A DNA stretch of 64,000 bases from Idiomarina baltica OS145 (GTDB taxonomy: Bacteria > Pseudomonadota > Gammaproteobacteria > Enterobacterales > Alteromonadaceae), in the NCBI RefSeq assembly GCF_000152885.1, contig NZ_CH672403.1, positions 303,067 through 367,066 of the forward strand. The letters are read 5' to 3'. The notes under the pieces are model-generated. The model ran no database searches, had not been told where the DNA came from, and saw nothing but the letters and a program-made list of their open reading frames with translations. Of this stretch, positions 47,810 to 56,163 are shown piece by piece; within the stretch, counting starts at the first letter, position 1, and each line of letters starts with the position of its first letter. The translations under genes were made by a program, and so were the position numbers.

Positions 47810-48679
47810 ATGAAACGAAATCGGGCATTTTTAAAATGGGCAGGAGGCAAGTACGGCCTTGTCGAGCCCATAAAAGCTTGTTTGCCCGAGGGGCGTAAGT
47901 TAATTGAACCTTTTGTGGGTGCAGGATCAGTGTTCCTAAATACTGATTATGACCGCTATTTGCTGAACGATATCAACCCCGATCTCATCACCTTGTATCA
48001 ATTTGTAAAGCGCCGTCCTAAGACGTTTATTGCCGATGCGCGTAGACTTTTTACCGCACGTAATAATCAATCAGACGCATACTACGCGCTCCGTAAGTCG
48101 TTTAACGAGAGCAATGATCCTTACTACCGTTCACTACTCTTTTTATATCTCAACCGGCATGGTTATAACGGTCTTTGTCGTTACAATAGTCGCGGTATTT
48201 TTAATGTCCCATTTGGCGATTATCGTAAGCCCTATTTTCCAGAGGCGGAAATCGAAGTTTTTGCAGAAAAGGCAAAGCGTGCTAAATTCGTCTGCAGCTC
48301 TTTTGAACAAGTGTTCAGGAGAGCCCGAAAAGGCGATGTGATCTACTGCGATCCTCCTTATGCACCGCTTGTACAAGCAAGCAATTTCACAAGTTATGCG
48401 ACGGGTGGCTTTAGTTTAGATGAGCAAAGTGAACTCGCTCGGCATGCCATACGGGCCGCTTGCAAACGTCATATTCCTGTACTAATTAGTAATCATGATA
48501 CGCCGCTTACACGCGCATTGTACGAGCGAGCAAAAATTAGTAGTCTTAAAGTAGCTCGCAATATTAGCCAAAAAGGTGATGCACGAAAACCCGTCGCCGA
48601 ATTATTGGCATTGTTCTCCCATGAACATCAGCAAAATGTGATTCCGATGAAACGTGACATTAAAAAAGTAGGGACATGA
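47810..48679 (+). CDS. dam: DNA adenine methyltransferase Dam
   Basis: Dam methylates adenine in GATC and directs mismatch repair. The 289-residue protein has the N-terminal LKWAGGKYGLVEPI (SAM loop, motif I), the FVGAGSVFLNTDYDRYLLNDINPDLI segment, the Dam-specific RYNSRGIFNVPFGDY, and catalytic motif IV VIYCDPPYAPL. It is intact, about 11 residues longer than the E. coli form at the C-terminus. The stop overlaps the next gene's ATG (ATGA), the first of four such joints. Confidence 0.96.
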   Translation: MKRNRAFLKWAGGKYGLVEPIKACLPEGRKLIEPFVGAGSVFLNTDYDRYLLNDINPDLITLYQFVKRRPKTFIADARRLFTARNNQSDAYYALRKSFNESNDPYYRSLLFLYLNRHGYNGLCRYNSRGIFNVPFGDYRKPYFPEAEIEVFAEKAKRAKFVCSSFEQVFRRARKGDVIYCDPPYAPLVQASNFTSYATGGFSLDEQSELARHAIRAACKRHIPVLISNHDTPLTRALYERAKISSLKVARNISQKGDARKPVAELLALFSHEHQQNVIPMKRDIKKVGT

Positions 48680-49131
48680 ACTGGTTTTTAAGAACTTTTG
48701 AAGAATTAAACACCCATCAGCTATATGAAATTCTGCGTATTCGCCAAGACGTTTTTGTTGTAGAACAAAACTGTCCATATTTAGATGCTGACGGAACTGA
48801 CTTTGATGCCGAGCATCTTTTTGCTCGCAACAATCAAGGCAAAATGCTTGCTTACGCGCGCATTTTTAAAGCGTCTGACATAAATCCAATATCAAAAGTC
48901 GGTCGCGTTCTCACGACCGCAGACGCGCGACAGTTGGGCTTAGGACGAGAGCTCATGCAACGGGCAATTCAATATCTTGATTCGCGAGCACCGAACGCGC
49001 CTATTCAAGTCCAAGCTCAGACATACTTACGGGCGTTTTATCAGTCGTTTGGTTTTGAGGCCGTTAGCGAGGACTATCTTGAAGATAATATTCCACACGT
49101 CGATATGCAACGCTCTGCTAAAAATCAATGA
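48676..49131 (+). CDS. GNAT-family acetyltransferase, ElaA-like
   Basis: A 151-residue GNAT protein of the ElaA type. Marks are LYEILRIRQDVFVVEQNCPYLDADGTD near the N-terminus, the VGRVLTTADARQLGLGRELMQRAI acetyl-CoA loop (QLGLGREL) and YQSFGFEAVSEDYLEDNIPHVDM at the C-terminus, very close to the ElaA ending. The substrate of ElaA is unknown. Coupled to dam and to rsmJ by four-base ATGA overlaps. Confidence 0.85.
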   Translation: MNWFLRTFEELNTHQLYEILRIRQDVFVVEQNCPYLDADGTDFDAEHLFARNNQGKMLAYARIFKASDINPISKVGRVLTTADARQLGLGRELMQRAIQYLDSRAPNAPIQVQAQTYLRAFYQSFGFEAVSEDYLEDNIPHVDMQRSAKNQ

Positions 49132-49805
49132 GCTCTGAATTCGAACTACAACAAACCGCAGACGGCGTGCAATTAGTTTGGACAGCAGGGCCTAAAGGGA
49201 TCAAACCGCTTCATCTTGACTTCCGGGCGGGAAAGTCAGGGTACCGCGCGGTGAACTCGAGCTTGAAATCAGAATCACTGATAAAGGCTCTCGGTATTAC
49301 TGGCAAACGCAAACCATCCGTACTCGACGCAACGGCCGGTTTAGCGCGCGACGCACTCATGGTTGCTGCGTTCGGATCATCGGTTGATTTAATTGAGCGT
49401 CACCCGATGGTTCGTATTCTACTCCAGGATGCGCTTGAACGTGGTCGTAATGGCACCGATAAAATCGCGGACTGCTGCCGCCGTATGCAACTACTTGAGG
49501 TCGAGCACGTTAAACAGGTTTCTTCAGAACAATACGATGTGGTATACCTCGATCCCATGTATCCAAAGTCGGGTAAACAGCGCGCTCAAGTAAAAAAAGA
49601 CATGCAGATGTTTCAGCAGTTGGTCGGCGGCGATGAAGATGCGAACGACCTAATTGCTCCAGCGCTAGATGCGGCTAAATTTCGTGTGGTCGTAAAACGA
49701 CCCGATCATGCCGACTTTTTAGGGCAAAGAGAACCGAACACGCAAATCAAGAGTAAAAAGCATCGATTTGATGTTTATATAAAGCAAGGATTCGAACAGC
49801 TATGA
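49128..49805 (+). CDS. rsmJ: 16S rRNA (guanine(1516)-N2)-methyltransferase RsmJ
   Basis: RsmJ methylates G1516 of 16S rRNA. The 225-residue SAM-dependent enzyme shows LDFRAGKSGYRAVNSSLKSESLIKALGI, the motif I-type DATAGLARDALMVAAFGSSVDLIERHP and the catalytic-region VVYLDPMYPKSGKQRAQVKKDMQ, all RsmJ marks. Its start and stop overlap neighbouring genes by ATGA. In E. coli rsmJ lies elsewhere, next to prlC, so its place after dam here is a local arrangement. Confidence 0.93.
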   Translation: MSSEFELQQTADGVQLVWTAGPKGIKPLHLDFRAGKSGYRAVNSSLKSESLIKALGITGKRKPSVLDATAGLARDALMVAAFGSSVDLIERHPMVRILLQDALERGRNGTDKIADCCRRMQLLEVEHVKQVSSEQYDVVYLDPMYPKSGKQRAQVKKDMQMFQQLVGGDEDANDLIAPALDAAKFRVVVKRPDHADFLGQREPNTQIKSKKHRFDVYIKQGFEQL

Positions 49806-50290
49806 TTAAAGAAAACGATTTATTACCTGCTGGGTCACTCACTTCAAAAGGCGAACTCGGCATTCAACATTACGACCCGCAAGAGCTATTTGCAAAAGGC
49901 ACACACATCCTGTTCGCTGTCCCGGGGGCTTTTACTCCGACCTGTTCGGAGAAACACTTGCCAGGCTATGTGTCACTCGCAAACGAGCTGGCTGAACAAG
50001 GGGTGCAGAGTATTAATTGCGTTTCAGTCAATGATGCATTTGTAATGAAAGCTTGGGGTGACCACCTAGGGATCGGAGATGAGGTTCGGTTATTGTCAGA
50101 TGGTAACGGTGAATATAGCCAAACCCTAGGGCTCGCTAATGACACTGGCGCGTTTGGTGGCATTCGCTCAAAACGTTACGCCATGATTATCGTTGATGGC
50201 ATCGTGGAACATCTATTCGTGGAAGATGAGAAGCAATTCGAAGTGAGTGCAGCAAAATACGTGCTTAATGTATTGAAATCTGAGCAGTAA
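49802..50290 (+). CDS. Peroxiredoxin, Prx5 family
   Basis: A 162-residue thiol peroxidase that reduces H2O2 or organic hydroperoxides. The catalytic motif is FAVPGAFTPTCSEKHLPGY (peroxidatic Cys in PTCS), preceded by the short N-terminal strand typical of the Prx5 (PRDX5, not AhpC) group; CVSVNDAFVMKAWGD and the KRYAMIIVDGIVEHLFVE end fit. The electron donor is probably glutathione/glutaredoxin or thioredoxin, which cannot be told. Coupled by overlapping codons on both sides. Confidence 0.88.
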   Translation: MIKENDLLPAGSLTSKGELGIQHYDPQELFAKGTHILFAVPGAFTPTCSEKHLPGYVSLANELAEQGVQSINCVSVNDAFVMKAWGDHLGIGDEVRLLSDGNGEYSQTLGLANDTGAFGGIRSKRYAMIIVDGIVEHLFVEDEKQFEVSAAKYVLNVLKSEQ

Positions 50291-51486
50291 TGGCGTTATT
50301 TGATGTAGTGATTATTGGTGCGGGAGCTGCCGGTTTACACTGTGCAGCTCATGCCGCGCGAAACGGCCACAAGGTTATCGTGGTAGACCATGCCAAACAG
50401 GCTGGTAAAAAGATCCTCATTTCGGGGGGCGGTCGATGTAACTTCACTAACATGTATGCCAGTCCCGAAAACTACCTTTCCAGTAACCCTCACTTTTGTA
50501 AATCGGCGCTTAGTCGTTACACCCAGTGGGACTTTATTGGTTTAGTCTCAGAATACCAAATCCCGTATCATGAAAAGACCTTGGGACAGTTATTCTGTGA
50601 TGAATCAGCGAAGGACATCGTTCGCATGCTACTCGACGAGTGCGCTCGCTACGGTGCCAAAGTACAACTGAGAACCGAAGTGCTGGATGTCGAATACGAG
50701 CATGACACTTATCGTATTAATACCTCGCAGGGTCAACTGAGCGGTCATCAACTAGTCGTCGCCTGTGGTGGACTCTCAATGCCCAAGCTAGGGGCGACAC
50801 CGTTGGGCTACCAAATTGCAGAGCAATTCGGTCATTCGATCATACCGGTGCGTGCGGGCTTAGTGCCTTTCACTTTGCATCCAACCGAAAAGGACGCTTT
50901 TGCTGAGCTAGCGGGCGTTTCAATGAACGTAGCCGCCAGCGCCAATGATGGTCACTTTAGTGAGGCGATGTTGTTTACTCACCGCGGCTTATCGGGTCCG
51001 GCGATGCTGCAGGTGTCCTCTTATTGGCAACCTGGTGAGGCGATTACCGTTGACTGCCTGCCCAGTACCGATGCGTTTGAATGGCTACAAGAGAACCAAA
51101 CTAAACAACCAAAGGCTCAGCTGAATACCGTATTACAGCAGCTGTTCGCGAAACGCGTCGTTACTCAACTCGGTGCGTATCATCAATGGCCGTTGACTCA
51201 ACGCCTCGCCGATATCAGCAAAAAGACGTTTAAAGCAATCGCTGAGCAACTTAATCAATGGCAAATCAAGCCCAATGGCACCGAAGGCTATCGCACCGCC
51301 GAGGTCACCTTGGGTGGCGTTAATGTTGATGAAGTCAGCTCCCAAACCATGCAAAGTAAGCGACAGCCTGGACTATTTTTCATTGGCGAAGTACTTGATG
51401 TCACCGGTTGGCTTGGCGGCTACAACTTCCAGTGGGCATGGTCAAGCGCCTATGCGTGTGCGGAAGGGTTGGTTAAAATCAAGTGA
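50290..51486 (+). CDS. NAD(P)/FAD-dependent oxidoreductase, HI0933/YhiN family
   Basis: A 398-residue flavoprotein of the HI0933/YhiN (BaiN-like) family. The FAD loop is VIIGAGAAGLHCAAHAARNGHKVIVVDH (3-30), with GGGRCNFTNMYASP shortly after, both diagnostic. C-terminal marks are TAEVTLGGVNVDEVSSQTMQSK and GLFFIGEVLDVTGWLGGYNFQWAWSSA. The physiological substrate is not known. It ends the five-gene dam unit; its ATG lies in TAATG with the peroxiredoxin stop. A 72-base gap with a small hairpin follows. Confidence 0.9.
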   Translation: MALFDVVIIGAGAAGLHCAAHAARNGHKVIVVDHAKQAGKKILISGGGRCNFTNMYASPENYLSSNPHFCKSALSRYTQWDFIGLVSEYQIPYHEKTLGQLFCDESAKDIVRMLLDECARYGAKVQLRTEVLDVEYEHDTYRINTSQGQLSGHQLVVACGGLSMPKLGATPLGYQIAEQFGHSIIPVRAGLVPFTLHPTEKDAFAELAGVSMNVAASANDGHFSEAMLFTHRGLSGPAMLQVSSYWQPGEAITVDCLPSTDAFEWLQENQTKQPKAQLNTVLQQLFAKRVVTQLGAYHQWPLTQRLADISKKTFKAIAEQLNQWQIKPNGTEGYRTAEVTLGGVNVDEVSSQTMQSKRQPGLFFIGEVLDVTGWLGGYNFQWAWSSAYACAEGLVKIK

Positions 51487-51530
51487 GAATAAACTCATTT
51501 AAACGCCTTTTTACAGAGAAGTAGAAGACT

Positions 51531-51548
51531 CTTTAAGTTGTCTTAAAG
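51531..51548. repeat. Inverted repeat at the ribosome site of the next gene
   Basis: CTTTAAG, loop TTGT, CTTAAAG form a seven-base-pair hairpin ending ten bases before the ATG at 51559. The right arm contains part of the AAAGGT that would be its ribosome site, so the hairpin could limit translation. It is not followed by a T run and is not a terminator. Confidence 0.45.
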
Positions 51549-51558
51549 GTAAAAAATT

Positions 51559-52023
51559 ATGTCTAGTAATGAAAAAACGTTTTCGTTTAATGTAGCAAAT
51601 ATAATTTGGATTTTGTTTTTTGTTGGTGTCCTCGTACTTTTTACAAATACTTTTTCTTTCCACGATATAATTGTATTAGATAAAGATATTGAATACGGAA
51701 GTGTCTTATCTATATTAACTCTTCCGACGTATATATATTTTGTTTTTCACTCAATTAAAAAAATTAAAGAAAACAAGAACGATTACATTAAGATAGATGA
51801 TAACCAACTAATTTACAGAACCTCTGAGGGTACAACGCGGGTGGCGATGAAAGAAATAACGAAGTCACATCTGATTCACAACCTCATGAATAAAGAAATA
51901 TTTATTGAAACTAATGGCTCAAATTTTTTAATAGACGCTTTTGGATTTCCGAGAGAGGTACTCAAACTCCCTGAAATGATCGAACAAAACAAAAACTCGA
52001 AAGTGGGCATTGATAAATCCTGA
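51559..52023 (+). CDS. Small AT-rich membrane protein, unknown function
   Basis: I do not recognise this gene. The 154-residue product has two membrane helices (about 11-29 and 48-66) with a short loop between them, followed by a soluble C-terminal domain (about 75-150; YIKIDDNQLIYRTSEGTTRVAMKEITK ... EIFIETNGSNFLIDAFGF) with alternating strands like a PH-type domain. The base composition is much more AT-rich than its neighbours (many AAA, AAT, TTT, ATA codons), which suggests transfer. An AAAGGT ribosome site lies eight bases before ATG. It sits as a single gene between the dam unit and a lipoprotein. Confidence 0.6.
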   Translation: MSSNEKTFSFNVANIIWILFFVGVLVLFTNTFSFHDIIVLDKDIEYGSVLSILTLPTYIYFVFHSIKKIKENKNDYIKIDDNQLIYRTSEGTTRVAMKEITKSHLIHNLMNKEIFIETNGSNFLIDAFGFPREVLKLPEMIEQNKNSKVGIDKS

Positions 52024-52125
52024 TGCTATAGAAGTCACAACTCTTTATCATTTTCATGTAAAGGACGCACTAAAAGCCGATAAATTACGTATACTCAATC
52101 AATAGGGACTTGTTTGGAGTGTATT

Positions 52126-52590
52126 ATGCGTAACACTTTTTCTCGAATTTCGGCCTTGCTGACAACAACTGTTATTCTGTTAGGAATGGTGGCTTGTTCC
52201 TCGAAACCCTCTACCGTTATGGTTGGCGAGGCACGTCCTGCAATCAACGTCAACGCTGTCAAACTCTACCTAAAAGAACCCACGCAATATGAAACGGTCG
52301 CGCTCTTATCTGTTTCAAGTGACGGTAGTTGGAGCTTCGGTGATCAAGCCCAAATGGATGCTGTTGTCCAACGACTTAAGGAACAAGCGGCAAAGTTAGG
52401 CGCCAATGGTGTTCTGTTACAAGCGACGGGCGAAAAACGCGATAGCTCGGTCTATGTTGGCACCGGGTTGGGCAGCTATTCGGGTAATTTAGGCTTGAGT
52501 GTCCAACTTGGACGCATGTTTGGTTTAACCGATAAAACCGCCGAAGGTGTGGCGATATACGTGCCGGCGGAAGAATCCAAGAACCCATAG
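52126..52590 (+). CDS. Small lipoprotein of unknown function
   Basis: A 154-residue predicted lipoprotein. ATG 52126 has GGAG six bases upstream; the longer frame from 52114 has none. The signal ends LGMVAC (lipobox Cys about residue 24) before SSKPSTV. The mature part has YETVALLSVSSDGSWSFGDQAQMDAVVQRLKEQAAKLGANGVLLQATG, reminiscent of the small alpha/beta fold of YbjQ-like and RcsF-like proteins, but I cannot assign it. A C-terminal part rich in Gly (GTGLGSYSGNLGLS) follows. Role in the envelope is inferred from localisation only. Confidence 0.6.
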   Translation: MRNTFSRISALLTTTVILLGMVACSSKPSTVMVGEARPAINVNAVKLYLKEPTQYETVALLSVSSDGSWSFGDQAQMDAVVQRLKEQAAKLGANGVLLQATGEKRDSSVYVGTGLGSYSGNLGLSVQLGRMFGLTDKTAEGVAIYVPAEESKNP

Positions 52591-52629
52591 TAGCGTGCGC
52601 CTTAGCCGGACGCACGCCATGCAATTGGT

Positions 52630-53274
52630 CTAGATCGCCTTAACAGCAGCCTCTACACCTTGATCGCCTGTCAGCACATCGAAGTGCTTGCCAATCGTAT
52701 TATCTGCATCAAGACAACGGATTAGAATACGTGCCACATCTTCTCTTGCAATAGTGCCACGCCCTAAGTTCTCGGCAAGCTCCACCTTCTCTGTACCTGA
52801 CTCGTCTGTTAAGCCGCCAGGACGCACAATAGTCCAGTCAAGCTCGCTACGCATTAACTCTTTGTCGGCGTAATGTTTTGCGACATAGTAGGGCAGTAAA
52901 TCTTCGTTCCAATGCTCGCGGTTATGTGCCTGCAACGCACTGACCAAGATAAAACGATCCGCAGCTACCGCATGCGCTGCTTCCATCGTTTTAACGGCTC
53001 CGTCTAGATCAACCATGAGCGTTTTATCATCACCTGTCGCGCCTCCAGAGCCGGCCGTAAAAATCACCGCATCGATGTCTTCAAACGCTTTCTCAATATC
53101 GCTTACAGGACCTTCAAGATCTAACAAACGCGCGTCAACACCTTGATCTTTCCAGCCATCCACTTGTGCTTGCTTCCGCACCATCGCAACAACCGGGTGA
53201 GTCTTTGCATGTTGCAACTGCTCGACCACATGCGTACCTATCTTCCCGTTTGCACCAATCACGGCAACTTTCAT
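52630..53274 (-). CDS. NAD(P)H-binding protein, NmrA/YhfK-like
   Basis: A 214-residue atypical SDR of the NAD(P)-binding Rossmann group. MKVAVIGANGKIGTHVVEQLQ is the dinucleotide loop (6-14), then VIFTAGSGGATGDDKTLMVDLDGAVKTMEAA, the catalytic-type YYVAKHYADKELMRSELDWTIVRPGGLTDE and REDVARILIRCLDAD. This is the YhfK/YwnB pattern. No catalytic role is established for these proteins; they may act as redox sensors. Ends 39 bases from the lipoprotein end, convergent. Confidence 0.8.
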   Translation of the reverse strand: MKVAVIGANGKIGTHVVEQLQHAKTHPVVAMVRKQAQVDGWKDQGVDARLLDLEGPVSDIEKAFEDIDAVIFTAGSGGATGDDKTLMVDLDGAVKTMEAAHAVAADRFILVSALQAHNREHWNEDLLPYYVAKHYADKELMRSELDWTIVRPGGLTDESGTEKVELAENLGRGTIAREDVARILIRCLDADNTIGKHFDVLTGDQGVEAAVKAI

Positions 53275-53422
53275 AACGCCTCCAGATTTTAATAAATTGT
53301 CTATGTATATTTCACTTACGAAAAATTATCGTTAAGAGTTCATGAACTAGAGGGATCTGAGTAGACATTTAGATACGTATTAGTCATGATTTATTACATT
53401 CAATTATATGGAATTTTTTATC

Positions 53423-54451
53423 ATGCCGCATCGTACCTTACTCCCTTTATTCTGCTTATTCTTTGTTGCTATGCCTTCACTTAAAGCGCAGGAGTTATCA
53501 GCAATGCAAGAGTGCCTCCTTGATGCAATGAATAAGGAAAAGGCCTCGTTAACGATTGCAGAAGTGCGTCAGCAATGCATGGAGAAGCTACGTCAAGAAG
53601 AGTCAGAAGACGTGGTTAAGATTGATAAAGTCGAAGATCCTGGCGCATTGACCAAACGCTTACAAAGCGAAAAAGTAACCGAGTTTGATCCATACGTGCT
53701 CACGCCTCACCGCCGTAATTACATCTTACCCGTTTGGGGAACAACCGACATTAACACGGCGCCCTACCAAAACTTCCAAGGCTATGAGGACAATCTTGAA
53801 GAGTACGAAGCAAAGCTTCAGCTAAGCTTTAAAGTGCCTGTCAATAAAGAGAGCTTGCTCGTTGAAGGCGACAAGCTTTTCTTCGGCTTTACAATGCAGT
53901 CTTGGTGGCAAGTATACGCGAGTAATATCTCAAAGCCGTTTAGAGAGACCAATTACCAACCTGAGGTATTTTATACAACACCGACAGGCTGGCATCCATT
54001 TGGTACTAATACGGGCTTAGCTGTTGGTGTTGAGCACTTGTCAAACGGACGTAGCCAAGAACTTTCGCGCAGCTGGAACCGTGCTTACGTGCAGTTAGTC
54101 GCAGAAAAGGGGCCCTTTGTGTTCAGCCTAAAACCATGGATTCGCTTCCAAGAGGATGAAAAGTCCGATCCGATGCAGTCTTCAGGCGACGACAACCCTG
54201 ATATTACCGACTACGTTGGCGACTATGAATTCACCATCGCTGCTAATATCGATGACTTTGAATATACATTAAACTTGCGACATGCCATCGAAACAGGTCG
54301 AGGCTCAGCGGAATTCAACTTCACTTTCCCACTTTGGGGCAAATTCATTGGCTATACCAGTTTGTTTACTGGGTACGGCGAGAGCTTAATTGACTACAAC
54401 CACAAACAAACACGTTTTGGTGTGGGGATCGCGCTCAATAATGTTCTCTAA
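53423..54451 (+). CDS. pldA: Outer-membrane phospholipase A (PldA)
   Basis: PldA hydrolyses phospholipids that leak into the outer leaflet. ATG 53423 has a GGAA site eight bases upstream and gives a normal signal peptide (LLPLFCLFFVAMPSLKA, cleavage near 22). The catalytic triad is His205, Ser207 and Asn219 in GVEHLSNGRSQELSRSWNRAY, which matches the E. coli spacing (His142, Ser144, Asn156). An acidic N-terminal extension (about 23-90) precedes the beta-barrel; the last residue is Leu rather than the usual aromatic. Stop interleaved with that of the DUF1415 gene. Confidence 0.93.
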   Translation: MPHRTLLPLFCLFFVAMPSLKAQELSAMQECLLDAMNKEKASLTIAEVRQQCMEKLRQEESEDVVKIDKVEDPGALTKRLQSEKVTEFDPYVLTPHRRNYILPVWGTTDINTAPYQNFQGYEDNLEEYEAKLQLSFKVPVNKESLLVEGDKLFFGFTMQSWWQVYASNISKPFRETNYQPEVFYTTPTGWHPFGTNTGLAVGVEHLSNGRSQELSRSWNRAYVQLVAEKGPFVFSLKPWIRFQEDEKSDPMQSSGDDNPDITDYVGDYEFTIAANIDDFEYTLNLRHAIETGRGSAEFNFTFPLWGKFIGYTSLFTGYGESLIDYNHKQTRFGVGIALNNVL

Positions 54452-54999
54452 CGCTTACCGGCCGTAATCGTCGCCAGCTGTTGAGCAAAATACTCAGCAC
54501 CTCGGCGGCGGCAATATTCTATATTACGCTCGGGAATCTTCTCGGGGTGCTCGAATTGCTCTAATGCCTCTTCCATCATAGCCTCTCGAAGTAGGTGCAG
54601 TACCGGATAAGGAGAGCGATTGGTATAGTTCTCTGGGTCACTTTGCTTGGCATCCGCAAAACAGTAGTCGGGATGAAAGTGTGCCAGTTGGAATTCGCCA
54701 TCAAAGCCTTGCATCACTATGAGTTCATTGGCTTGGTCTACCAAATCCAAGAAATCGTAAAACCCCTCCACGCCTCTAGGAACAATAAGAAGTGTAGTCG
54801 CAATAGCGTCGTTCTGTTGCAAGTTTAACAACTCATGATTCAGCGCTGCGAGCTGAGTCTGTCGGTCTTGCTCAGCTACAACGCAGTACCGGATACGCTT
54901 AGCGTCGACCTCCGGTCGTGCAAATGGGCAAAAGTTGAACTTAACCACAACCTCTTGTACCCAGCGTTGGGTTTGGTCAATAATGGTTTGCTGGCTCAT
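54448..54999 (-). CDS. DUF1415 family protein
   Basis: A 183-residue protein of the DUF1415 family, function unknown. The family marks are WVQEVVVKFNFCPFARPE near the N-terminus (Cys in NFCPFA), TLLIVPRGVEGFYDFLDLVDQANELI, and FQLAHFHPDYCFADAKQSDPENYTNRSPYPVLHLLRE, conserved His and Cys that could bind a metal or a substrate. No signal or membrane helix. It is a single gene between pldA and the methyltransferase, divergent from the latter by 18 bases. Confidence 0.85.
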   Translation of the reverse strand: MSQQTIIDQTQRWVQEVVVKFNFCPFARPEVDAKRIRYCVVAEQDRQTQLAALNHELLNLQQNDAIATTLLIVPRGVEGFYDFLDLVDQANELIVMQGFDGEFQLAHFHPDYCFADAKQSDPENYTNRSPYPVLHLLREAMMEEALEQFEHPEKIPERNIEYCRRRGAEYFAQQLATITAGKR

Positions 55000-55017
55000 C
55001 GTTAATCATCCTAAATT

Positions 55018-55476
55018 ATGAAAGCACTTGAACTCAAAGTTCCACCGCTATTACTCATTTTTTTAATCGCCCTACTTATGTATGGTTGCGCGGTCCTGTT
55101 CCCTTCTGTTCGCTTCGGGTGGGTGCCGATGTGGATACGCATTATTTTATTAGCACTGGGTATTCTATTACCTCTATTGGGATGGATTGAGTTTCGTAAA
55201 GCAAACACCACCGTTGATCCCCGCATACCCGATAAGTCGAGCACATTGGTGACGCGCGGTATTTACCGCTGGACACGTAACCCAATGTATCTAGGCTTTC
55301 TAATTATTCTTTTTGCTTGGGGTTTATCACTACACAACATGGCAGCCTTGTTGGGCTTACCCCTCTATATGTTCTACATGAACCTATTTCAAATCAAACC
55401 AGAAGAGCGCCAGCTCGAAAGCTACTTTGGTGATACCTACCGTGACTATAAAAAACGCGTGGGACGCTGGTGGTGA
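55018..55476 (+). CDS. Isoprenylcysteine carboxyl methyltransferase-like membrane protein
   Basis: A 152-residue protein with about four helices. The TLVTRGIYRWTRNPMYLGFLII segment and the end EERQLESYFGDTYRDYKKRVGRWW are the signature of the bacterial ICMT/PEMT family: SAM binds through RNPMYLG and the EER ... Y ... Y ... V.RW tail. Substrate in bacteria is unknown, and phospholipid N-methylation or small-molecule methylation are possible. It ends one base before the end of yjjG, so the two genes meet exactly tail to tail. Confidence 0.8.
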   Translation: MKALELKVPPLLLIFLIALLMYGCAVLFPSVRFGWVPMWIRIILLALGILLPLLGWIEFRKANTTVDPRIPDKSSTLVTRGIYRWTRNPMYLGFLIILFAWGLSLHNMAALLGLPLYMFYMNLFQIKPEERQLESYFGDTYRDYKKRVGRWW

Positions 55477-56154
55477 TTAAACCACTAGCTCCACCAGTTC
55501 GCTTAAATGACGGATAGTATGATTCGGTTTAACTTCTTCGGGACAAGTGGCTTGGTGTTCATTCAACCAGCAAGTATGCCAGCCTGCACGTTGTCCCCCC
55601 AATATATCCGAATACGGATTATCCCCGACCATTAAGATGCGACTGGTCGGAACCTCCTCCGAGATATGCTGACGATGCGTATGCTGGAAAATCTCAGGGT
55701 GTGGTTTTGCCACACCAAGCGCTTCAGAAACCACCACAAACTGAAAAAACTGTTCAAACTGATGCGTTGCGAGTCGCTCCTGCTGAAGCTCGACGAAGCC
55801 ATTGGTGATAATGCCCATGCGAACTTTATCGTCGAGTGCAGTGAGCATTGACCCTGCCCCATCAAGCGTTGAGGAAATAGTACCCATCTGCGCCATAAAT
55901 TGACGGTTGAGCTCTGTAGATGAAACCCCCAAACGATCTTCCCAATCCACAAAGCGTCGTGCTTTAATATCTGCGGCAGAAATTTCACCGCGTTGGAACG
56001 CCTCCCATAAGGGTGCATTCACTTCTTTAAACCGTTTAAAGTGCGTTTCGGTAAAGTCAACGTCGTAAGACTGTAATAGCTGGGTTAGACCGCGCTTAGC
56101 ATCGAACCTAAATAGTGTTTCATCGGCATCAAATACAACCCAATCATACGCCAT
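55477..56154 (-). CDS. yjjG: HAD-family nucleotidase YjjG
   Basis: YjjG is a pyrimidine nucleotidase that removes dUMP, dTMP and modified nucleotides. The 225-residue HAD protein has motif I VVFDADETLFRFD (7-19, nucleophile DADET), motif II GIITNGF, motif III Lys in ALGVAKPHPEIF and motif IV RILMVGDNPYSDILGGQRAG, with TCWLNEHQ. This is very close to E. coli YjjG (225 residues). It follows the DUF2937 gene by nine bases in a three-gene unit. Confidence 0.92.
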   Translation of the reverse strand: MAYDWVVFDADETLFRFDAKRGLTQLLQSYDVDFTETHFKRFKEVNAPLWEAFQRGEISAADIKARRFVDWEDRLGVSSTELNRQFMAQMGTISSTLDGAGSMLTALDDKVRMGIITNGFVELQQERLATHQFEQFFQFVVVSEALGVAKPHPEIFQHTHRQHISEEVPTSRILMVGDNPYSDILGGQRAGWHTCWLNEHQATCPEEVKPNHTIRHLSELVELVV

Positions 56155-56163
56155 TGCATACTC

